From the NCBI GenBank assembly GCA_964389685.1, contig CAYMFM010000023.1:1-50824 (forward strand): DNA of 50,824 nucleotides, in the 5' to 3' direction. Position 1 is the stretch's first letter, and each line of letters starts with the position of its first letter. The position numbers and the translations under genes were made by a program. The stretch is from G020353115 sp964389685 (GTDB lineage: Bacteria; Bacteroidota; Bacteroidia; Bacteroidales; VadinHA17). The notes under the pieces were generated by a model, which had not been told where the DNA came from, ran no database searches, and worked only from the letters and a program-made list of their open reading frames with translations. This document shows, in pieces, positions 7,480 to 16,612 of the stretch.

Positions 7480-8793
7480 TCATCGATTCAACGTATTAAC
7501 AACGGTTACTCCGATCAGTTTTTCATACCGGAATGCATCGTCATGGTGGTAAACATAAATTACATAATCATTTTCTGTTTCGAAATGATTGCCTTCAAAC
7601 CAGGAGTTGTCAGCCACTCCTTCCCGGTCTGAAACGAATATGTATTCGTAATTGTAGAATCCCTGTTTCAGGAGCATGGATAGCTCGTAGCTCTGACTTT
7701 CAGGATTATACCTCATTCTGTTACGATCGTTCCATTCCCAGTTTGAAAGGCCTCCGAAGACATAAACCTGTCCGTCATCCGGTGGTGAAAGGAAGGGCAG
7801 GGTAAAATAGACCCAGGCGTAATCAGCATCGGTATTGCGGTTTGTCTGTTCCTGCACATCCACATAGAATCTACCGTTCAGGTCCTCATGAAAAAAGTAG
7901 CTTCCTGATGTTCTAAGGGGATCGGGATGGAGTGCAACGTGATAATAGTCATTCCGAAAATCGATCTCCTTCACATATTCCGATTGATACCGCAGGCTTT
8001 TGAAATCAAAATAACGGTATTCAGAACCTCCCCTGAAGACGTTCTCAACGGCATAGTCATAAATCAATACCTGGTTTCTCAGGAACGATGGTTTCATGCC
8101 GGTAATGGCATTGTCCCACCGGTTATTCTGACAGATGGCTACCTTGATGTCCTGGTAAGGATTTCTAACCGGATATCCCTGGTAACCGATGCTGAAATCG
8201 ATCTCCTGTCCCGAGTCCCGAAAACTGGTAAACGAAGGTCTTTTAGGCGTTACGGTAATGGTCACCCTGCTTTCTGTGACAGCGAATCGTTGTGAGATAA
8301 CGATATCCTCCGGATCATTATTCCGGTAGACATGCAACACATAATTACCGGAAAGTTTAAACCGGAAATATTCGTTGGGCAGGATCAGTTCATAATGAAT
8401 GTACCGGACGGTAGTATTGAAGGAATAGTCATATTCCTCTATTCTATTGTCGGTAAATCCCTCGAGGTATTCCGAGGGAAAAAGGGAGGAAGGTTGCCAG
8501 TTTGCGTTACAATGGATAAAGGTATAGTAATAGTCCTGGATATCCTCCCCCAGGTAGTCAAAACTGAACACCAGTTTCTGGTTGCTGTTCAGTTCCATGA
8601 TGGGCCAGGAGAGTTCCCATCCTTCGCGGTGGAGAATAACGGTGTTAATCCGGTCGGTAAAAATGTGGTTATCATACTTTTGGTTCTGATTGTCTGGCAG
8701 GTCATCCTGTAGCTTTCCACCGGCGGTAACACCGGAGCAACCGAGGGTAAGAAAAATCAGGATTTGAATGGCAGTATGTTTGATCGTGATCAT
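7480..8793 (-). CDS. Type IX secretion system plug protein (DUF5103 family)
   Basis: From the ATG at 8793 the product has 437 residues. It starts with a signal peptide (MITIKHTAIQILIFLTLGCS) that contains a cysteine, possibly a poor lipobox. The N-terminal beta domain contains the family segments SWPIMELNSNQKLVFSFDYL, YYYTFIHCNANW and PSSLFPSEYLEGF. The second half has YFDFKSLRYQSEYVKEIDF, then ADYAWVYFTLPF, and a C-terminal WEWNDRNRMRYNPESQSYE region with LLKQGFYNYEYIF. This is DUF5103, whose Flavobacterium member was found plugging the SprA translocon of the T9SS in one of its two states. Translation could in principle begin at an upstream TTG (8862), but that adds a poor signal peptide. 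It is divergent from nqrA, with about 120 bases between them. Confidence 0.88.
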   Translation of the reverse strand: MITIKHTAIQILIFLTLGCSGVTAGGKLQDDLPDNQNQKYDNHIFTDRINTVILHREGWELSWPIMELNSNQKLVFSFDYLGEDIQDYYYTFIHCNANWQPSSLFPSEYLEGFTDNRIEEYDYSFNTTVRYIHYELILPNEYFRFKLSGNYVLHVYRNNDPEDIVISQRFAVTESRVTITVTPKRPSFTSFRDSGQEIDFSIGYQGYPVRNPYQDIKVAICQNNRWDNAITGMKPSFLRNQVLIYDYAVENVFRGGSEYRYFDFKSLRYQSEYVKEIDFRNDYYHVALHPDPLRTSGSYFFHEDLNGRFYVDVQEQTNRNTDADYAWVYFTLPFLSPPDDGQVYVFGGLSNWEWNDRNRMRYNPESQSYELSMLLKQGFYNYEYIFVSDREGVADNSWFEGNHFETENDYVIYVYHHDDAFRYEKLIGVTVVNTLNR

Positions 8794-8855
8794 TTTTCTA
8801 ATCCTTTGCCTAATAACGGAAACAATCCGGAAAAAATATAAATAATCTATGTAAG

Positions 8856-8885
8856 TTGACAAAAATTAAAAAATATCTATTTTTG
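8856..8885 (+). promoter_or_regulatory. Bacteroidota-type promoter of the nqr operon
   Basis: The -7 element TATTTTTG at 8878-8885 matches the Bacteroidota consensus TAnnTTTG. TTG at 8856-8858 serves as the -33 element, with 19 bases between them. Transcription should begin near 8891, about 25 bases before the nqrA ATG. The spacing and both boxes make this the best promoter in the window. Confidence 0.7.
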
Positions 8886-8915
8886 TTGCAAATAAAATAA
8901 AATCAAAAGCTTACC

Positions 8916-10268
8916 ATGCCGAAAGTTATAAAGATCAAGAGGGGGCTGGATATACCGATAAAGGGAAAGGCTGAAAAGATCCTGATTCAGGCTGATCCTT
9001 CCGGGATGTATGCAGTAAAACCCATCGATTTCGCCGGTCTGACGCCCAAGCTTACTGTTAAAGTGGACCATGAAGTGAAAGCGGGATCCCCGTTGTTTTT
9101 TGATAAATATCATCCCGAGGTTTTATTTACCTCACCGGTAAGCGGTAAGGTTGTGTCCATTACCCGGGGGGAGCGCCGCAGGATACTGGAAGTGGTGGTG
9201 AAGGCTGATCCGCAGATTGCATATGAATCATTCAGGCAGGGTGATCCGGAGAGCATGGAGAGGGAAGAGGTTATTGAAAATCTTCAAAAGTCGGGTTTGT
9301 GGCCCTTCATCCGTAAGAGACCCTACCACATTATTGCCAATGGCTCGGACATTCCCAAAGCCATATTCATATCGGGTTTTGACACTGCACCGCTGGCACC
9401 AGATTATGATTTTGTGTTAAAGGAAGAACGCGATGCCTTTCAGACGGGGATCAAAGCCCTGTCGAAGCTTACCGAGGGGGATATCCACATCGGTGTTAAC
9501 GGCACCTTTCCGGTATGTGATGTTTTTAAAGATCTTGACCGCGTACAGTTGCATCACTTCAGGGGACCTCATCCGGCGGGTAATGTAGGAATTCAGATCC
9601 ATCATATTGATCCGATAAACAAAGGGGATATTGTCTGGACGGTTAATCCACAGGATGTTGTTATCATCGGACGGCTTTTTGAAAAGGGGATTTTTGATGC
9701 GTCCAGGATTGTGGCGCTTGCTGGTTCCGAAGTGAAAACACCACGGTATTTTAAAACGATGCTGGGTGCATCCATTGTTCCACTGATTAAGGATAATGTG
9801 AAGGAAGGGAATCTCAGGTATATCAGCGGGAATGTGCTTACCGGGGGAAAAATTCTGAACGATGGGTATATCGGGTATTACGATTCCCTGGTCAGTGTGA
9901 TCCCGGAAGGTGACCATTACGATTTTTTGGGATGGGCACTGCCGGGAGTGAATAAATTCAGCATGTCGAGGACGTTCCTTGCCTGGCTTACTCCGAACAG
10001 GGAGTTTACGATGCATACCAACCTGAATGGTGGTAAGCGTGCATTTGTAATGACCGGGCAATATGAGAAGGTCCTGCCCATGGACATTTACCCGGTGCAT
10101 CTGTTGAAAGCGATCCTGGTGGAGGACATTGACAAAATGGAGAACCTGGGCATCTATGAAATTGCGGAGGAAGATCTGGCTCTCTGTGAATTCGTATGCA
10201 CGTCAAAAACCGAAGTTCAATCGATCGTCCGGAACGGGATTGATTTGATGATCAAAGAGCTTGGATAG
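8916..10268 (+). CDS. nqrA: Na+-translocating NADH:quinone reductase subunit A
   Basis: The 450-residue product is full-length NqrA, the peripheral cytoplasmic subunit that takes part in quinone reduction in the six-subunit Na+ pump. It begins IKIKRGLDIPIKGKAEK, followed by the biotinyl/lipoyl-like segment LTVKVDHEVKAGSPLFFDKYHPEV and FTSPVSGKVVSITRGERR (about residues 45-90). Then come FRQGDP, SGLWPFIRKRPY, FHRGPHPAGNVGIQIHHIDP-like residues (here HHFRGPHPAGNVGIQIHHID) and the C-terminal EIAEEDLALCEFVCTSKTEVQ. It heads an operon of seven genes reading nqrABCDEF-apbE with short spacers, which is the usual order. Confidence 0.97.
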   Translation: MPKVIKIKRGLDIPIKGKAEKILIQADPSGMYAVKPIDFAGLTPKLTVKVDHEVKAGSPLFFDKYHPEVLFTSPVSGKVVSITRGERRRILEVVVKADPQIAYESFRQGDPESMEREEVIENLQKSGLWPFIRKRPYHIIANGSDIPKAIFISGFDTAPLAPDYDFVLKEERDAFQTGIKALSKLTEGDIHIGVNGTFPVCDVFKDLDRVQLHHFRGPHPAGNVGIQIHHIDPINKGDIVWTVNPQDVVIIGRLFEKGIFDASRIVALAGSEVKTPRYFKTMLGASIVPLIKDNVKEGNLRYISGNVLTGGKILNDGYIGYYDSLVSVIPEGDHYDFLGWALPGVNKFSMSRTFLAWLTPNREFTMHTNLNGGKRAFVMTGQYEKVLPMDIYPVHLLKAILVEDIDKMENLGIYEIAEEDLALCEFVCTSKTEVQSIVRNGIDLMIKELG

Positions 10269-10313
10269 TTTTGTTCACATGAACCCTGAATATATTTTGA
10301 TAACCAATTGATA

Positions 10314-11480
10314 ATGAAAGCTTTAAGAAGATATATCGATAAGATCAAGCCTAACTTCGTAAAGGGGGGAAAGTATGAAAAGCTGCAATCGACCTTTGAA
10401 GGATTTGAAACCTTTCTTTTTGTCTCCAACACAGTAACCACTGCGGGTTCTCATGTCCGGGACAGCGTTGATATGAAACGAACGATGGCGCTGGTGGTTA
10501 TTGCCCTGGTTCCGGCCATGTTATTCGGCATGTGGAACACCGGGTATCAGTATCACCTATCTATTGGTGCGGAAGCAACACTCTGGGGTAATTTCTGGTA
10601 TGGTTTTCTACGCGTTTTGCCCCTGATCGTTGTTTCTTATGCTGTGGGATTGGGCATTGAGTTTATTTTTGCCCAGATCAGGGGGCATGAAATAAATGAA
10701 GGATTTCTGGTATCCGGCATTTTGATCCCTTTGATTGTTCCCATTGATGTTCCGTTGTGGATGCTTGCCGTATCAACAGCTTTTGCAGTTATCATTGGTA
10801 AGGAGGTATTTGGCGGAACGGGAATGAACATTCTGAATCCGGCATTAACGGCAAGGGCGTTCCTGTTTTTTGCCTATCCGGGGTGGATGTCGGGTGATAC
10901 GGTCTGGATCTCAAAGCTGACTGAAGGGGAAGGGATTGTGGATGGTTTCAGTGGAGCCACTCCCCTGGCAGAAGCCGCAGCAGGAAATTTGGGGAATATT
11001 CCGTCGGTATGGAACATGTTTCTGGGTATCATTCCCGGGTCGGTTGGTGAAACATCAACCCTTGCCATTCTTATTGGTGCGGTAATACTCATCTATACCG
11101 GTGTCGGCAGCTGGAAGATCATCACTTCCGTTTTTGCCGGCGGACTGGTCATGGGATTGATCCTGAACTTTTTTTCAGTGAATCCCTTTATGGAGATACC
11201 TGCCTGGCATCACCTGGTGATGGGGGGATTTGCATTCGGAGCAGTTTTTATGGCTACTGATCCGGTGACTGCAGCGCAAACCGAAAAGGGTAAATGGATC
11301 TACGGTTTCCTCATCGGCATCATGGCTATTCTCATCCGGGTATTAAACCCTGCCTATCCCGAAGGCGTTATGCTGGCAATCCTTTTGATGAATGTCTTTT
11401 CCCCGCTGATCGATCACTATGTGGTTGAAGGGAATATTAAACGGAGGCTTAAACGAGCAAAAATCAATGCACAATCATAG
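10314..11480 (+). CDS. nqrB: Na+-translocating NADH:quinone reductase subunit B
   Basis: The 388-residue product is a polytopic membrane subunit of the NqrB/RnfD family, with about ten transmembrane segments from residue 55 onward. The covalent FMN site is VDGFSGATPLAEAA, with Thr216 (counted from the ATG at 10314) in the D-x-x-S-G-A-T motif that ApbE flavinylates. The GKEVFGGTGMNILNPALTARAF segment, given here as GKEVFGGTGMN and ILNPALTARAF, is also typical, as is MATDPVTAA near the C-terminus. The frame opens two codons earlier at a TTG, but the ATG is preferred. It follows nqrA by 45 bases. The operon's apbE supplies the enzyme for attaching FMN. Confidence 0.97.
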   Translation: MKALRRYIDKIKPNFVKGGKYEKLQSTFEGFETFLFVSNTVTTAGSHVRDSVDMKRTMALVVIALVPAMLFGMWNTGYQYHLSIGAEATLWGNFWYGFLRVLPLIVVSYAVGLGIEFIFAQIRGHEINEGFLVSGILIPLIVPIDVPLWMLAVSTAFAVIIGKEVFGGTGMNILNPALTARAFLFFAYPGWMSGDTVWISKLTEGEGIVDGFSGATPLAEAAAGNLGNIPSVWNMFLGIIPGSVGETSTLAILIGAVILIYTGVGSWKIITSVFAGGLVMGLILNFFSVNPFMEIPAWHHLVMGGFAFGAVFMATDPVTAAQTEKGKWIYGFLIGIMAILIRVLNPAYPEGVMLAILLMNVFSPLIDHYVVEGNIKRRLKRAKINAQS

Positions 11481-11492
11481 AAATTTCCGGTA

Positions 11493-12209
11493 ATGAAAAG
11501 ATTCAGCAATACCTATATTTTTATTTTTTCTTCCATCATGGTGATACTGGTGGCAGCCATTCTCTCTTCAGCTGCCATGTTGCTCCAGCCCATTCAGAAG
11601 AGAAATATTGAGGTTGAAAAGAAAAGGAACATCCTGGCATCCATCAATATTGAGAGTGATGCCTCCACGGCGGAAGAGCTATATGACGAGTATATCAAAG
11701 AGAGTTTTGTTGTTGATCTCAGCGGTGGCATGGTTGATGAGCTGGTCGCTTTTAATGTGGACATGAAGAAGGAGATCAGGAAACCTCACCAAGAGAGAGC
11801 ATTTCCTGTTTATGTTGGGGAATTGGAAGATGGAAACAGGAAATACATTGTTCCGGTTGAAGGGAAGGGGCTTTGGGGGCCGATCTATGGGTACGTCTCT
11901 TTTTCTGACGATATGACCAGCATTTTCGGTACCAATTTCGATCACGATGGAGAAACCCCCGGATTGGGGGCTGAGATCAACACCGACTGGTTCCAGGAGC
12001 AATTTATCGGGAAGAAGATATTTGATAAAACCGGTCATTTTATCTCCATCGAGGTTGTCCGGGGGAAAGCCGATCCCGAGAGCCTCAACGAGGTGGACGC
12101 TATATCGGGAGGAACCATTACCAGCAAGGGCCTTGAGGCGATGCTGATGGATTGTCTATCCGGATACGAAAACTATTTTAAAAATCAAAAGAGTAAAAAA
12201 GATGAGTGA
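11493..12209 (+). CDS. nqrC: Na+-translocating NADH:quinone reductase subunit C
   Basis: The 238-residue product has one N-terminal transmembrane helix (IFIFSSIMVILVAAILSSAAM) and a periplasmic FMN-binding domain. The covalent FMN site is DAISGGTITSKG, with Thr208 in the motif D-x-x-S-G-x-T. The usual alanine before the Thr is replaced by Gly, which should be tolerated. Other family segments are GKGLWGPIYGYVSF and GETPGLGAEI. NqrC passes electrons between NqrD/E and NqrB. The gene begins 12 bases after nqrB, and its last 8 bases overlap the start of nqrD, so translational coupling is likely. Confidence 0.96.
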   Translation: MKRFSNTYIFIFSSIMVILVAAILSSAAMLLQPIQKRNIEVEKKRNILASINIESDASTAEELYDEYIKESFVVDLSGGMVDELVAFNVDMKKEIRKPHQERAFPVYVGELEDGNRKYIVPVEGKGLWGPIYGYVSFSDDMTSIFGTNFDHDGETPGLGAEINTDWFQEQFIGKKIFDKTGHFISIEVVRGKADPESLNEVDAISGGTITSKGLEAMLMDCLSGYENYFKNQKSKKDE

Positions 12210-12849
12210 TAAGGAACCGTTATTCTCTCCGAAGAATATCAAATTATTAACCAATCCCCTTAATGATGAGAATCCGATCACCGTTCAGGTTCTGGGGATT
12301 TGTTCAGCGCTGGCTGTTACTGCCAAGCTGAAACCTTCGATTGTGATGGCCATTTCGGTACTGGTTGTTATGGCGGTATCAAACGTGGTTATCTCGCTGT
12401 TGCGCAAACGTGTTCCTCCCCGGATCAGGATTATCGTACAGCTAACGGTCATTGCTTCCATGGTTATCCTGGTTGACCAGGTATTGAAAGCGTTTGCATA
12501 TGATGTAAGCAGGCAACTCTCCGTATTTGTAGGGCTGATCATCACCAATTGCATCATCATGGGACGGCTGGAAGCGTTTGCACTGGGTAACAAGCCATGG
12601 CCTTCATTCCTTGATGGAATCGGGAATGCAGCGGGCTATGGTATTATCCTGATCATCGTTGGCTTTTTCAGGGAGCTACTGGGTTCGGGAGAACTGTTCG
12701 GATATCCCGTAATTGAAAAGATCGGGCTTTATAACATCGGATATGAAGACAATGGTTTGATGATCCTTTCACCCATGGCACTGATTACGGTGGGGATCAT
12801 CATCTGGGTGCAGCGCAGCAAGAACAAAATGTTAATCGAGGAAAACTAA
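12202..12849 (+). CDS. nqrD: Na+-translocating NADH:quinone reductase subunit D
   Basis: The 215-residue product is an NqrD/RnfE-type membrane subunit with about six transmembrane helices. It is related to NqrE, and the two together hold the Fe centre in the middle of the membrane. Seen are NPLNDENPITVQVLGICSALAVT near the N-terminus, given in parts as NPLNDENPITVQVLGICSAL, and the second inverted half with FVGLIITNCIIMGRLEAFAL, each carrying one of the conserved cysteines (GICS, TNCI). FFRELLGSGELFG follows. The ATG lies inside the end of nqrC (8-base overlap). Confidence 0.96.
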   Translation: MSDKEPLFSPKNIKLLTNPLNDENPITVQVLGICSALAVTAKLKPSIVMAISVLVVMAVSNVVISLLRKRVPPRIRIIVQLTVIASMVILVDQVLKAFAYDVSRQLSVFVGLIITNCIIMGRLEAFALGNKPWPSFLDGIGNAAGYGIILIIVGFFRELLGSGELFGYPVIEKIGLYNIGYEDNGLMILSPMALITVGIIIWVQRSKNKMLIEEN

Positions 12850-12871
12850 TCACAAAAGAGCATTGCAGATC

Positions 12872-13489
12872 ATGGAAAATCTAATCAACATTTTCATTAA
12901 ATCGATCTTCATCAACAATATGGTCTTTGCCTATTTTTTGGGCATGTGTTCCTACCTTGCTGTTTCAAAAACGGTAAAAACCTCTGTTGGTCTTGGTATT
13001 GCCGTAATATTTGTTCTCGGGATAACGGTACCGGTTGATTACCTGATCGAGAAATACCTGCTGAAAGAGGGAGCGCTGGTATGGTTGGGAGAATCGTTTA
13101 CCGACGTAAACCTCAGTTTCCTTTCATTCATCATGTTTATTGCCGTGATTGCATCCATGGTTCAGCTGGTAGAGATGGTGATTGAGAAATTTTCCCCGGC
13201 ACTCTATAATTCACTGGGAATTTTTCTTCCGCTCATTGCCGTCAACTGTGCCATACTGGGCGGTTCACTGTTCATGCAGCAAGCTGAATATCAAAATATT
13301 GCTGAAGCCACTATGTTCGGGTTGGGTTCGGGTATTGGCTGGTTACTGGCAATCGTCGGTATCGCAGCCATCCGTGAAAAATTACGCTATTCCAATGTTC
13401 CGGCACCCCTCAGGGGATTGGGCATTACCTTTATCATTACCGGTCTGATGGGAATGGCATTCATGAGTTTCATGGGCATAAAATTGTAG
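12872..13489 (+). CDS. nqrE: Na+-translocating NADH:quinone reductase subunit E
   Basis: The 205-residue product is the NqrE/RnfA partner of NqrD. It begins MENLINIFIKSIFINNMVFA with YFLGMCSYLAVSKT, and the second half carries GIFLPLIAVNCAILGGSLFM, so both conserved cysteines (GMCS, VNCA) are present. About six transmembrane helices are visible. The frame opens three codons upstream at a TTG (12863), but the ATG at 12872 gives the standard N-terminus. It lies 22 bases after nqrD. Confidence 0.96.
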   Translation: MENLINIFIKSIFINNMVFAYFLGMCSYLAVSKTVKTSVGLGIAVIFVLGITVPVDYLIEKYLLKEGALVWLGESFTDVNLSFLSFIMFIAVIASMVQLVEMVIEKFSPALYNSLGIFLPLIAVNCAILGGSLFMQQAEYQNIAEATMFGLGSGIGWLLAIVGIAAIREKLRYSNVPAPLRGLGITFIITGLMGMAFMSFMGIKL

Positions 13490-13526
13490 TTATTAATCGG
13501 GTTTTGAATTATTAATACGTCAGAAG

Positions 13527-14780
13527 ATGATCCTGCTTAGCACACAAACAACAATCATACTGTCCAGCATTGTTGTTTTTCTTTTTGTCATACTTTTCCT
13601 CGTTGTTATCCTTCTGTATGCAAGAAAAAAGCTTACACCTCAGGGTGAAGTGAAACTGAAAGTGAATGACAGGGAGTTTACTGTTGATCCCGGATCAACA
13701 TTACTCACAACCCTCTCAGGCAATGATATTTTTTTGCCTTCCGCCTGTGGTGGCGGCGGGACGTGTGGCTTGTGTAAGTGCCAGGTAATTAAAGGAGGCG
13801 GATCCATACTGGCTACCGAAACCGGGTTTTTTACCCGCAAGGAACAACAGAACAACTGGAGACTGGGCTGTCAGGTTAAGATCAGGGAAGATATGGATAT
13901 TCTGGTTCCAGAAGCCATACTGGGAATTAAGAAGTGGGAGTGTGAAGTGGTATCCAATCACAATGTTGCAACATTCATAAAGGAATTTGTCGTCAAGCTG
14001 CCGGAAGGCGAGACGCTCGATTTTCAATCGGGTGGCTACATCCAGATTGATGTGCCGAAGATGGAGGTTGATTTCAGGGATATCGATGTGGAGGAGGAAT
14101 ACCGGGATGAATGGGATAAATTCAAGATGTGGGATCTGAAGATGAAAAATCCCGAGGAGACATTTCGTGCTTACTCCATGGCCAATCATCCTGCAGAAGG
14201 AAACATCATCATGCTCAATATCCGGATTGCCACGCCACCCTGGGACAGGGCGAAAGGTGCGTTTATGAATATGAATCCGGGGATCTGTTCATCCTTTATC
14301 TTCTCCAGGAAACCGGGCGATAATATTACCATATCCGGTCCATTTGGCGAATTCTTTATCAAGCACACCGAAAATGAAATGCTCTATATCGGTGGTGGAG
14401 CAGGCATGGCGCCGATGAGGTCCCATCTCTTTCACCTGTTTCATACCTTGAAAACCAACAGGAAAGTGTCTTACTGGTATGGTGCCCGTTCCATGCGTGA
14501 GATATTTTATGAAGACCAATTCAGGGATCTGGAAAAGAAATTTCCCAATTTCTCTTTTTATATTGCCCTCTCCGAGCCGAAAGAAGAGGACAAGTGGGAT
14601 GGATATGTCGGTTTCATTCACCAGGTGATCTATGATGAATACCTGAACAAACATGAAGAACCGGAGGAGATTGAATACTACATGTGCGGTCCCCCCTTAA
14701 TGAACGATGCGGTGAACAAGATGCTCTACGACCTGGGAGTACCCGAAGAAATGATCGATTTTGATGATTTTGGAGGATAG
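13527..14780 (+). CDS. nqrF: Na+-translocating NADH:quinone reductase subunit F
   Basis: The 417-residue product is the NADH-oxidising subunit. An N-terminal membrane helix (about residues 9-31) is followed by a 2Fe-2S ferredoxin domain with ligands Cys74, Cys80, Cys83 and Cys115 (PSACGGGGTCGLC and WRLGC). The FAD domain has RAYSMANHPAEG, and the NADH domain has YIGGGAGMAPMRSHLFH, SYWYGARS and YMCGPPLMNDAV. It ends DFDDFGG, typical for NqrF. Electrons from NADH enter Nqr here. Its last 17 bases overlap the apbE reading frame, so the two are probably translationally coupled. Confidence 0.97.
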   Translation: MILLSTQTTIILSSIVVFLFVILFLVVILLYARKKLTPQGEVKLKVNDREFTVDPGSTLLTTLSGNDIFLPSACGGGGTCGLCKCQVIKGGGSILATETGFFTRKEQQNNWRLGCQVKIREDMDILVPEAILGIKKWECEVVSNHNVATFIKEFVVKLPEGETLDFQSGGYIQIDVPKMEVDFRDIDVEEEYRDEWDKFKMWDLKMKNPEETFRAYSMANHPAEGNIIMLNIRIATPPWDRAKGAFMNMNPGICSSFIFSRKPGDNITISGPFGEFFIKHTENEMLYIGGGAGMAPMRSHLFHLFHTLKTNRKVSYWYGARSMREIFYEDQFRDLEKKFPNFSFYIALSEPKEEDKWDGYVGFIHQVIYDEYLNKHEEPEEIEYYMCGPPLMNDAVNKMLYDLGVPEEMIDFDDFGG

Positions 14781-15828
14781 AATTAAGAAATGGATCATTG
14801 CCCTGGCTGCATTGATCATCCTTCTGCTGGTTTTAATTCACATTAATTACAGGAGGAGTTCCTACCTGGTAATCGATGGATTTGCCCAGGGAACGACCTA
14901 CCATATAATCTATATACCGGATCTTTCCATTGATTTTTTACTGCATAAAGATGAATTCTTATTTCAGGATGAGATTGATTCCCTGTTGAGGCGGATTGAT
15001 GAATCACTCTCCCTCTACCATCCCGAATCGATCATTACAAGGATTAACCGGAATGATAGTCTTGTGATAGTGGATGAGATGTTTGAAACGGTTTTTCGTA
15101 AAGCCGTTGAGGTGTCAGCGATCACGGATGGTGCATTCGATATTACCGTTGGTCCTATGGTCAATGCCTGGGGTTTTGGCCCGGGAGAAAGGGAGCAAGT
15201 GGATAGTGCTATGATCGACAGCCTTCTTCAATACGTTGGTATGGAAAAGGTGAGCATGGAGGGGGACAGGGTGGTTAAATCCCTGGATGGAGTGCTACTG
15301 GATTTAAATGCAATTGCCCAGGGCTATTCGGTTGATCTGCTTGCCCGATTTTTTGAAAACAGGGGGATCGATCGCTACCTGGTTGAACTGGGTGGTGAAG
15401 TTTCTGCTTCCGGATTGAAACATGGTAGAGAGCAGTGGAAAATCGGTGTGGATAAACCCATCGATAACAACCTGATCCCAGGCAGGGAATTGCAGGCGAT
15501 CGTTTCACTCAATAACCGCTCGCTGGTTACCTCCGGTAGCTACCGTAAATTTTACATGGAGAATGGGGTTAAGTATTCCCACACGATCGACCCGGTCACC
15601 GGATACCCGGTCACACACAACCTTCTAAGTGCAACCATTGTTGCCGATGATTGCATGACTGCCGATGCTTTTGCCACCGCCTGTATGGTAATGGGACTGG
15701 AGAAAAGCATTGACATGATCTCACAACTGGATGAGCTGGACGGCTTTTTTATCTATTTGGGGGATGATGGTGTATTTGAGACCTATGCTACGGAAGGGTT
15801 TGAGGAGATGATTGAGGAGGAGCGGTGA
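14764..15828 (+). CDS. apbE: FAD:protein FMN transferase (ApbE family)
   Basis: The 354-residue product has an N-terminal hydrophobic segment (about residues 10-25, WIIALAALIILLLVLI), probably a membrane anchor or uncleaved signal, which places the enzyme on the periplasmic side. ApbE transfers FMN from FAD to Thr in the D-x-x-S-G-A-T motif of NqrB and NqrC. Motifs include FAQGTTYHIIY, FDITVGPMVNAWGFG, LDLNAIAQGYSVD, YLVELGGEVSASG and SHTIDPVTGYPV followed by TADAFATACMVMG, with the Mg-binding aspartate. The gene starts inside the end of nqrF (ATG at 14764; a TTG one codon earlier is less likely). This genetic linkage to its substrates is strong support for the role. Confidence 0.95.
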   Translation: MILEDRIKKWIIALAALIILLLVLIHINYRRSSYLVIDGFAQGTTYHIIYIPDLSIDFLLHKDEFLFQDEIDSLLRRIDESLSLYHPESIITRINRNDSLVIVDEMFETVFRKAVEVSAITDGAFDITVGPMVNAWGFGPGEREQVDSAMIDSLLQYVGMEKVSMEGDRVVKSLDGVLLDLNAIAQGYSVDLLARFFENRGIDRYLVELGGEVSASGLKHGREQWKIGVDKPIDNNLIPGRELQAIVSLNNRSLVTSGSYRKFYMENGVKYSHTIDPVTGYPVTHNLLSATIVADDCMTADAFATACMVMGLEKSIDMISQLDELDGFFIYLGDDGVFETYATEGFEEMIEEER

Positions 15829-16303
15829 GTTGTGAGTTCCGCCTTCGTTAAAACTACGGCGGACAGGGGTGAGTGAACGCCTGCCTGACGGTTTACCAGC
15901 CTGTGGCTGGCAGGCAGGGGGTTGAATATAAATACTTTAAATAGCAAAATTTAACCCCTATAGGGTTGTAATCTTCTCGTATATCCTAACCACCGGTCAT
16001 AACCGGTGGTTACTCATTATTCTACCCCTGTCGGGGTAAAGTATAATGGTTAAAACTAATTTCGCTAGAAGTACCTGGTATATAATCTGTCTTTTGATAT
16101 TCGTTTGATATTTTGTTACTGAAATTGTAAATTATTACACGGTAGGAGGACGAGTAATTACTATCGATCCGAGCGTAGCGAGCTCACGAGTCCCGACGAT
16201 ACTGTCGGGATGAGTAATTACAATTGCATGATTATCGTATGACCAGTGAGTAAATTACAGTCCCGCTTTCCGGGGCGAATAACACGATCCGCAGGGTGGA
16301 GCG
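15829..16303. repeat. Repeat spacer with palindromes after apbE
   Basis: No gene is visible. At 15891-15915 lies a 25-base sequence that occurs in inverted orientation at 18235-18259 with one difference. Three hairpins follow: AACCC/GGGTT (15953-15967), AACCACCGGT/ACCGGTGGTT (15988-16011, a 10-bp stem with a 4-base loop) and TACCCC/GGGGTA (16023-16038). Further on, TCCCGAC/GTCGGGA forms a hairpin near 16190-16211, and GAGTAATTAC is repeated on either side of it. The 40-base block at 16228-16267 matches one at 7380-7419. The 10-bp hairpin may help end the nqr-apbE transcript. Confidence 0.65.
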
Positions 16304-16528
16304 TTATATTTCACACCCGCACATTCGTTTCTCTTTCTCTTCGCGGTAGCATTTGAGTTCGTCGTGTCGTACACAGGTGATCCCTCGTAATTTCATTTCC
16401 TTGTTTTTTCCTACTGAGCTGGAAGGGAATTTGCCACCTTTCTTTACCAGCATGCGGATGGAAAGCCCGATAAGCGAAAGGGCTATTATGATGGTTGCAA
16501 GCAATATCAATTTCAAAAACATACCCAT
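16304..16528 (-). CDS. Small conserved membrane protein of Bacteroidota
   Basis: The 74-residue product has one N-terminal transmembrane helix (about residues 4-27), then KKGGKFPSSSVGKNKEMKLRGITC, given in parts as KKGGKFPSSSVG and KNKEMKLRGITC. The block GGKFP...VG.NKEM..RGI.C is, from memory, a recurring feature of small one-helix proteins in Bacteroidota, so I treat it as real and not as a chance frame. The function is unknown. The C-terminal tail is unusual, with three more cysteines (LKCYREEKEKRMCGCEI). A competing overlapping frame on the same strand (16311-16556) lacks these features. The gene is convergent with apbE and divergent from nhaC. Confidence 0.7.
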   Translation of the reverse strand: MGMFLKLILLATIIIALSLIGLSIRMLVKKGGKFPSSSVGKNKEMKLRGITCVRHDELKCYREEKEKRMCGCEI

Positions 16529-16612
16529 AAAAAATTGAGTTAAATCTATTGAGCAAAGATAGCCATTTATTATGTATATTGTGTGCTTAATTTTTATGAG
16601 TCGTTATTTACC

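Noticed and set aside
16311..16556. 81-codon frame on the minus strand overlapping the small membrane-protein gene
   Set aside because: The other frame (16304-16528) has a transmembrane helix and the conserved GKFP...NKEM..RGITC block; this one has neither.
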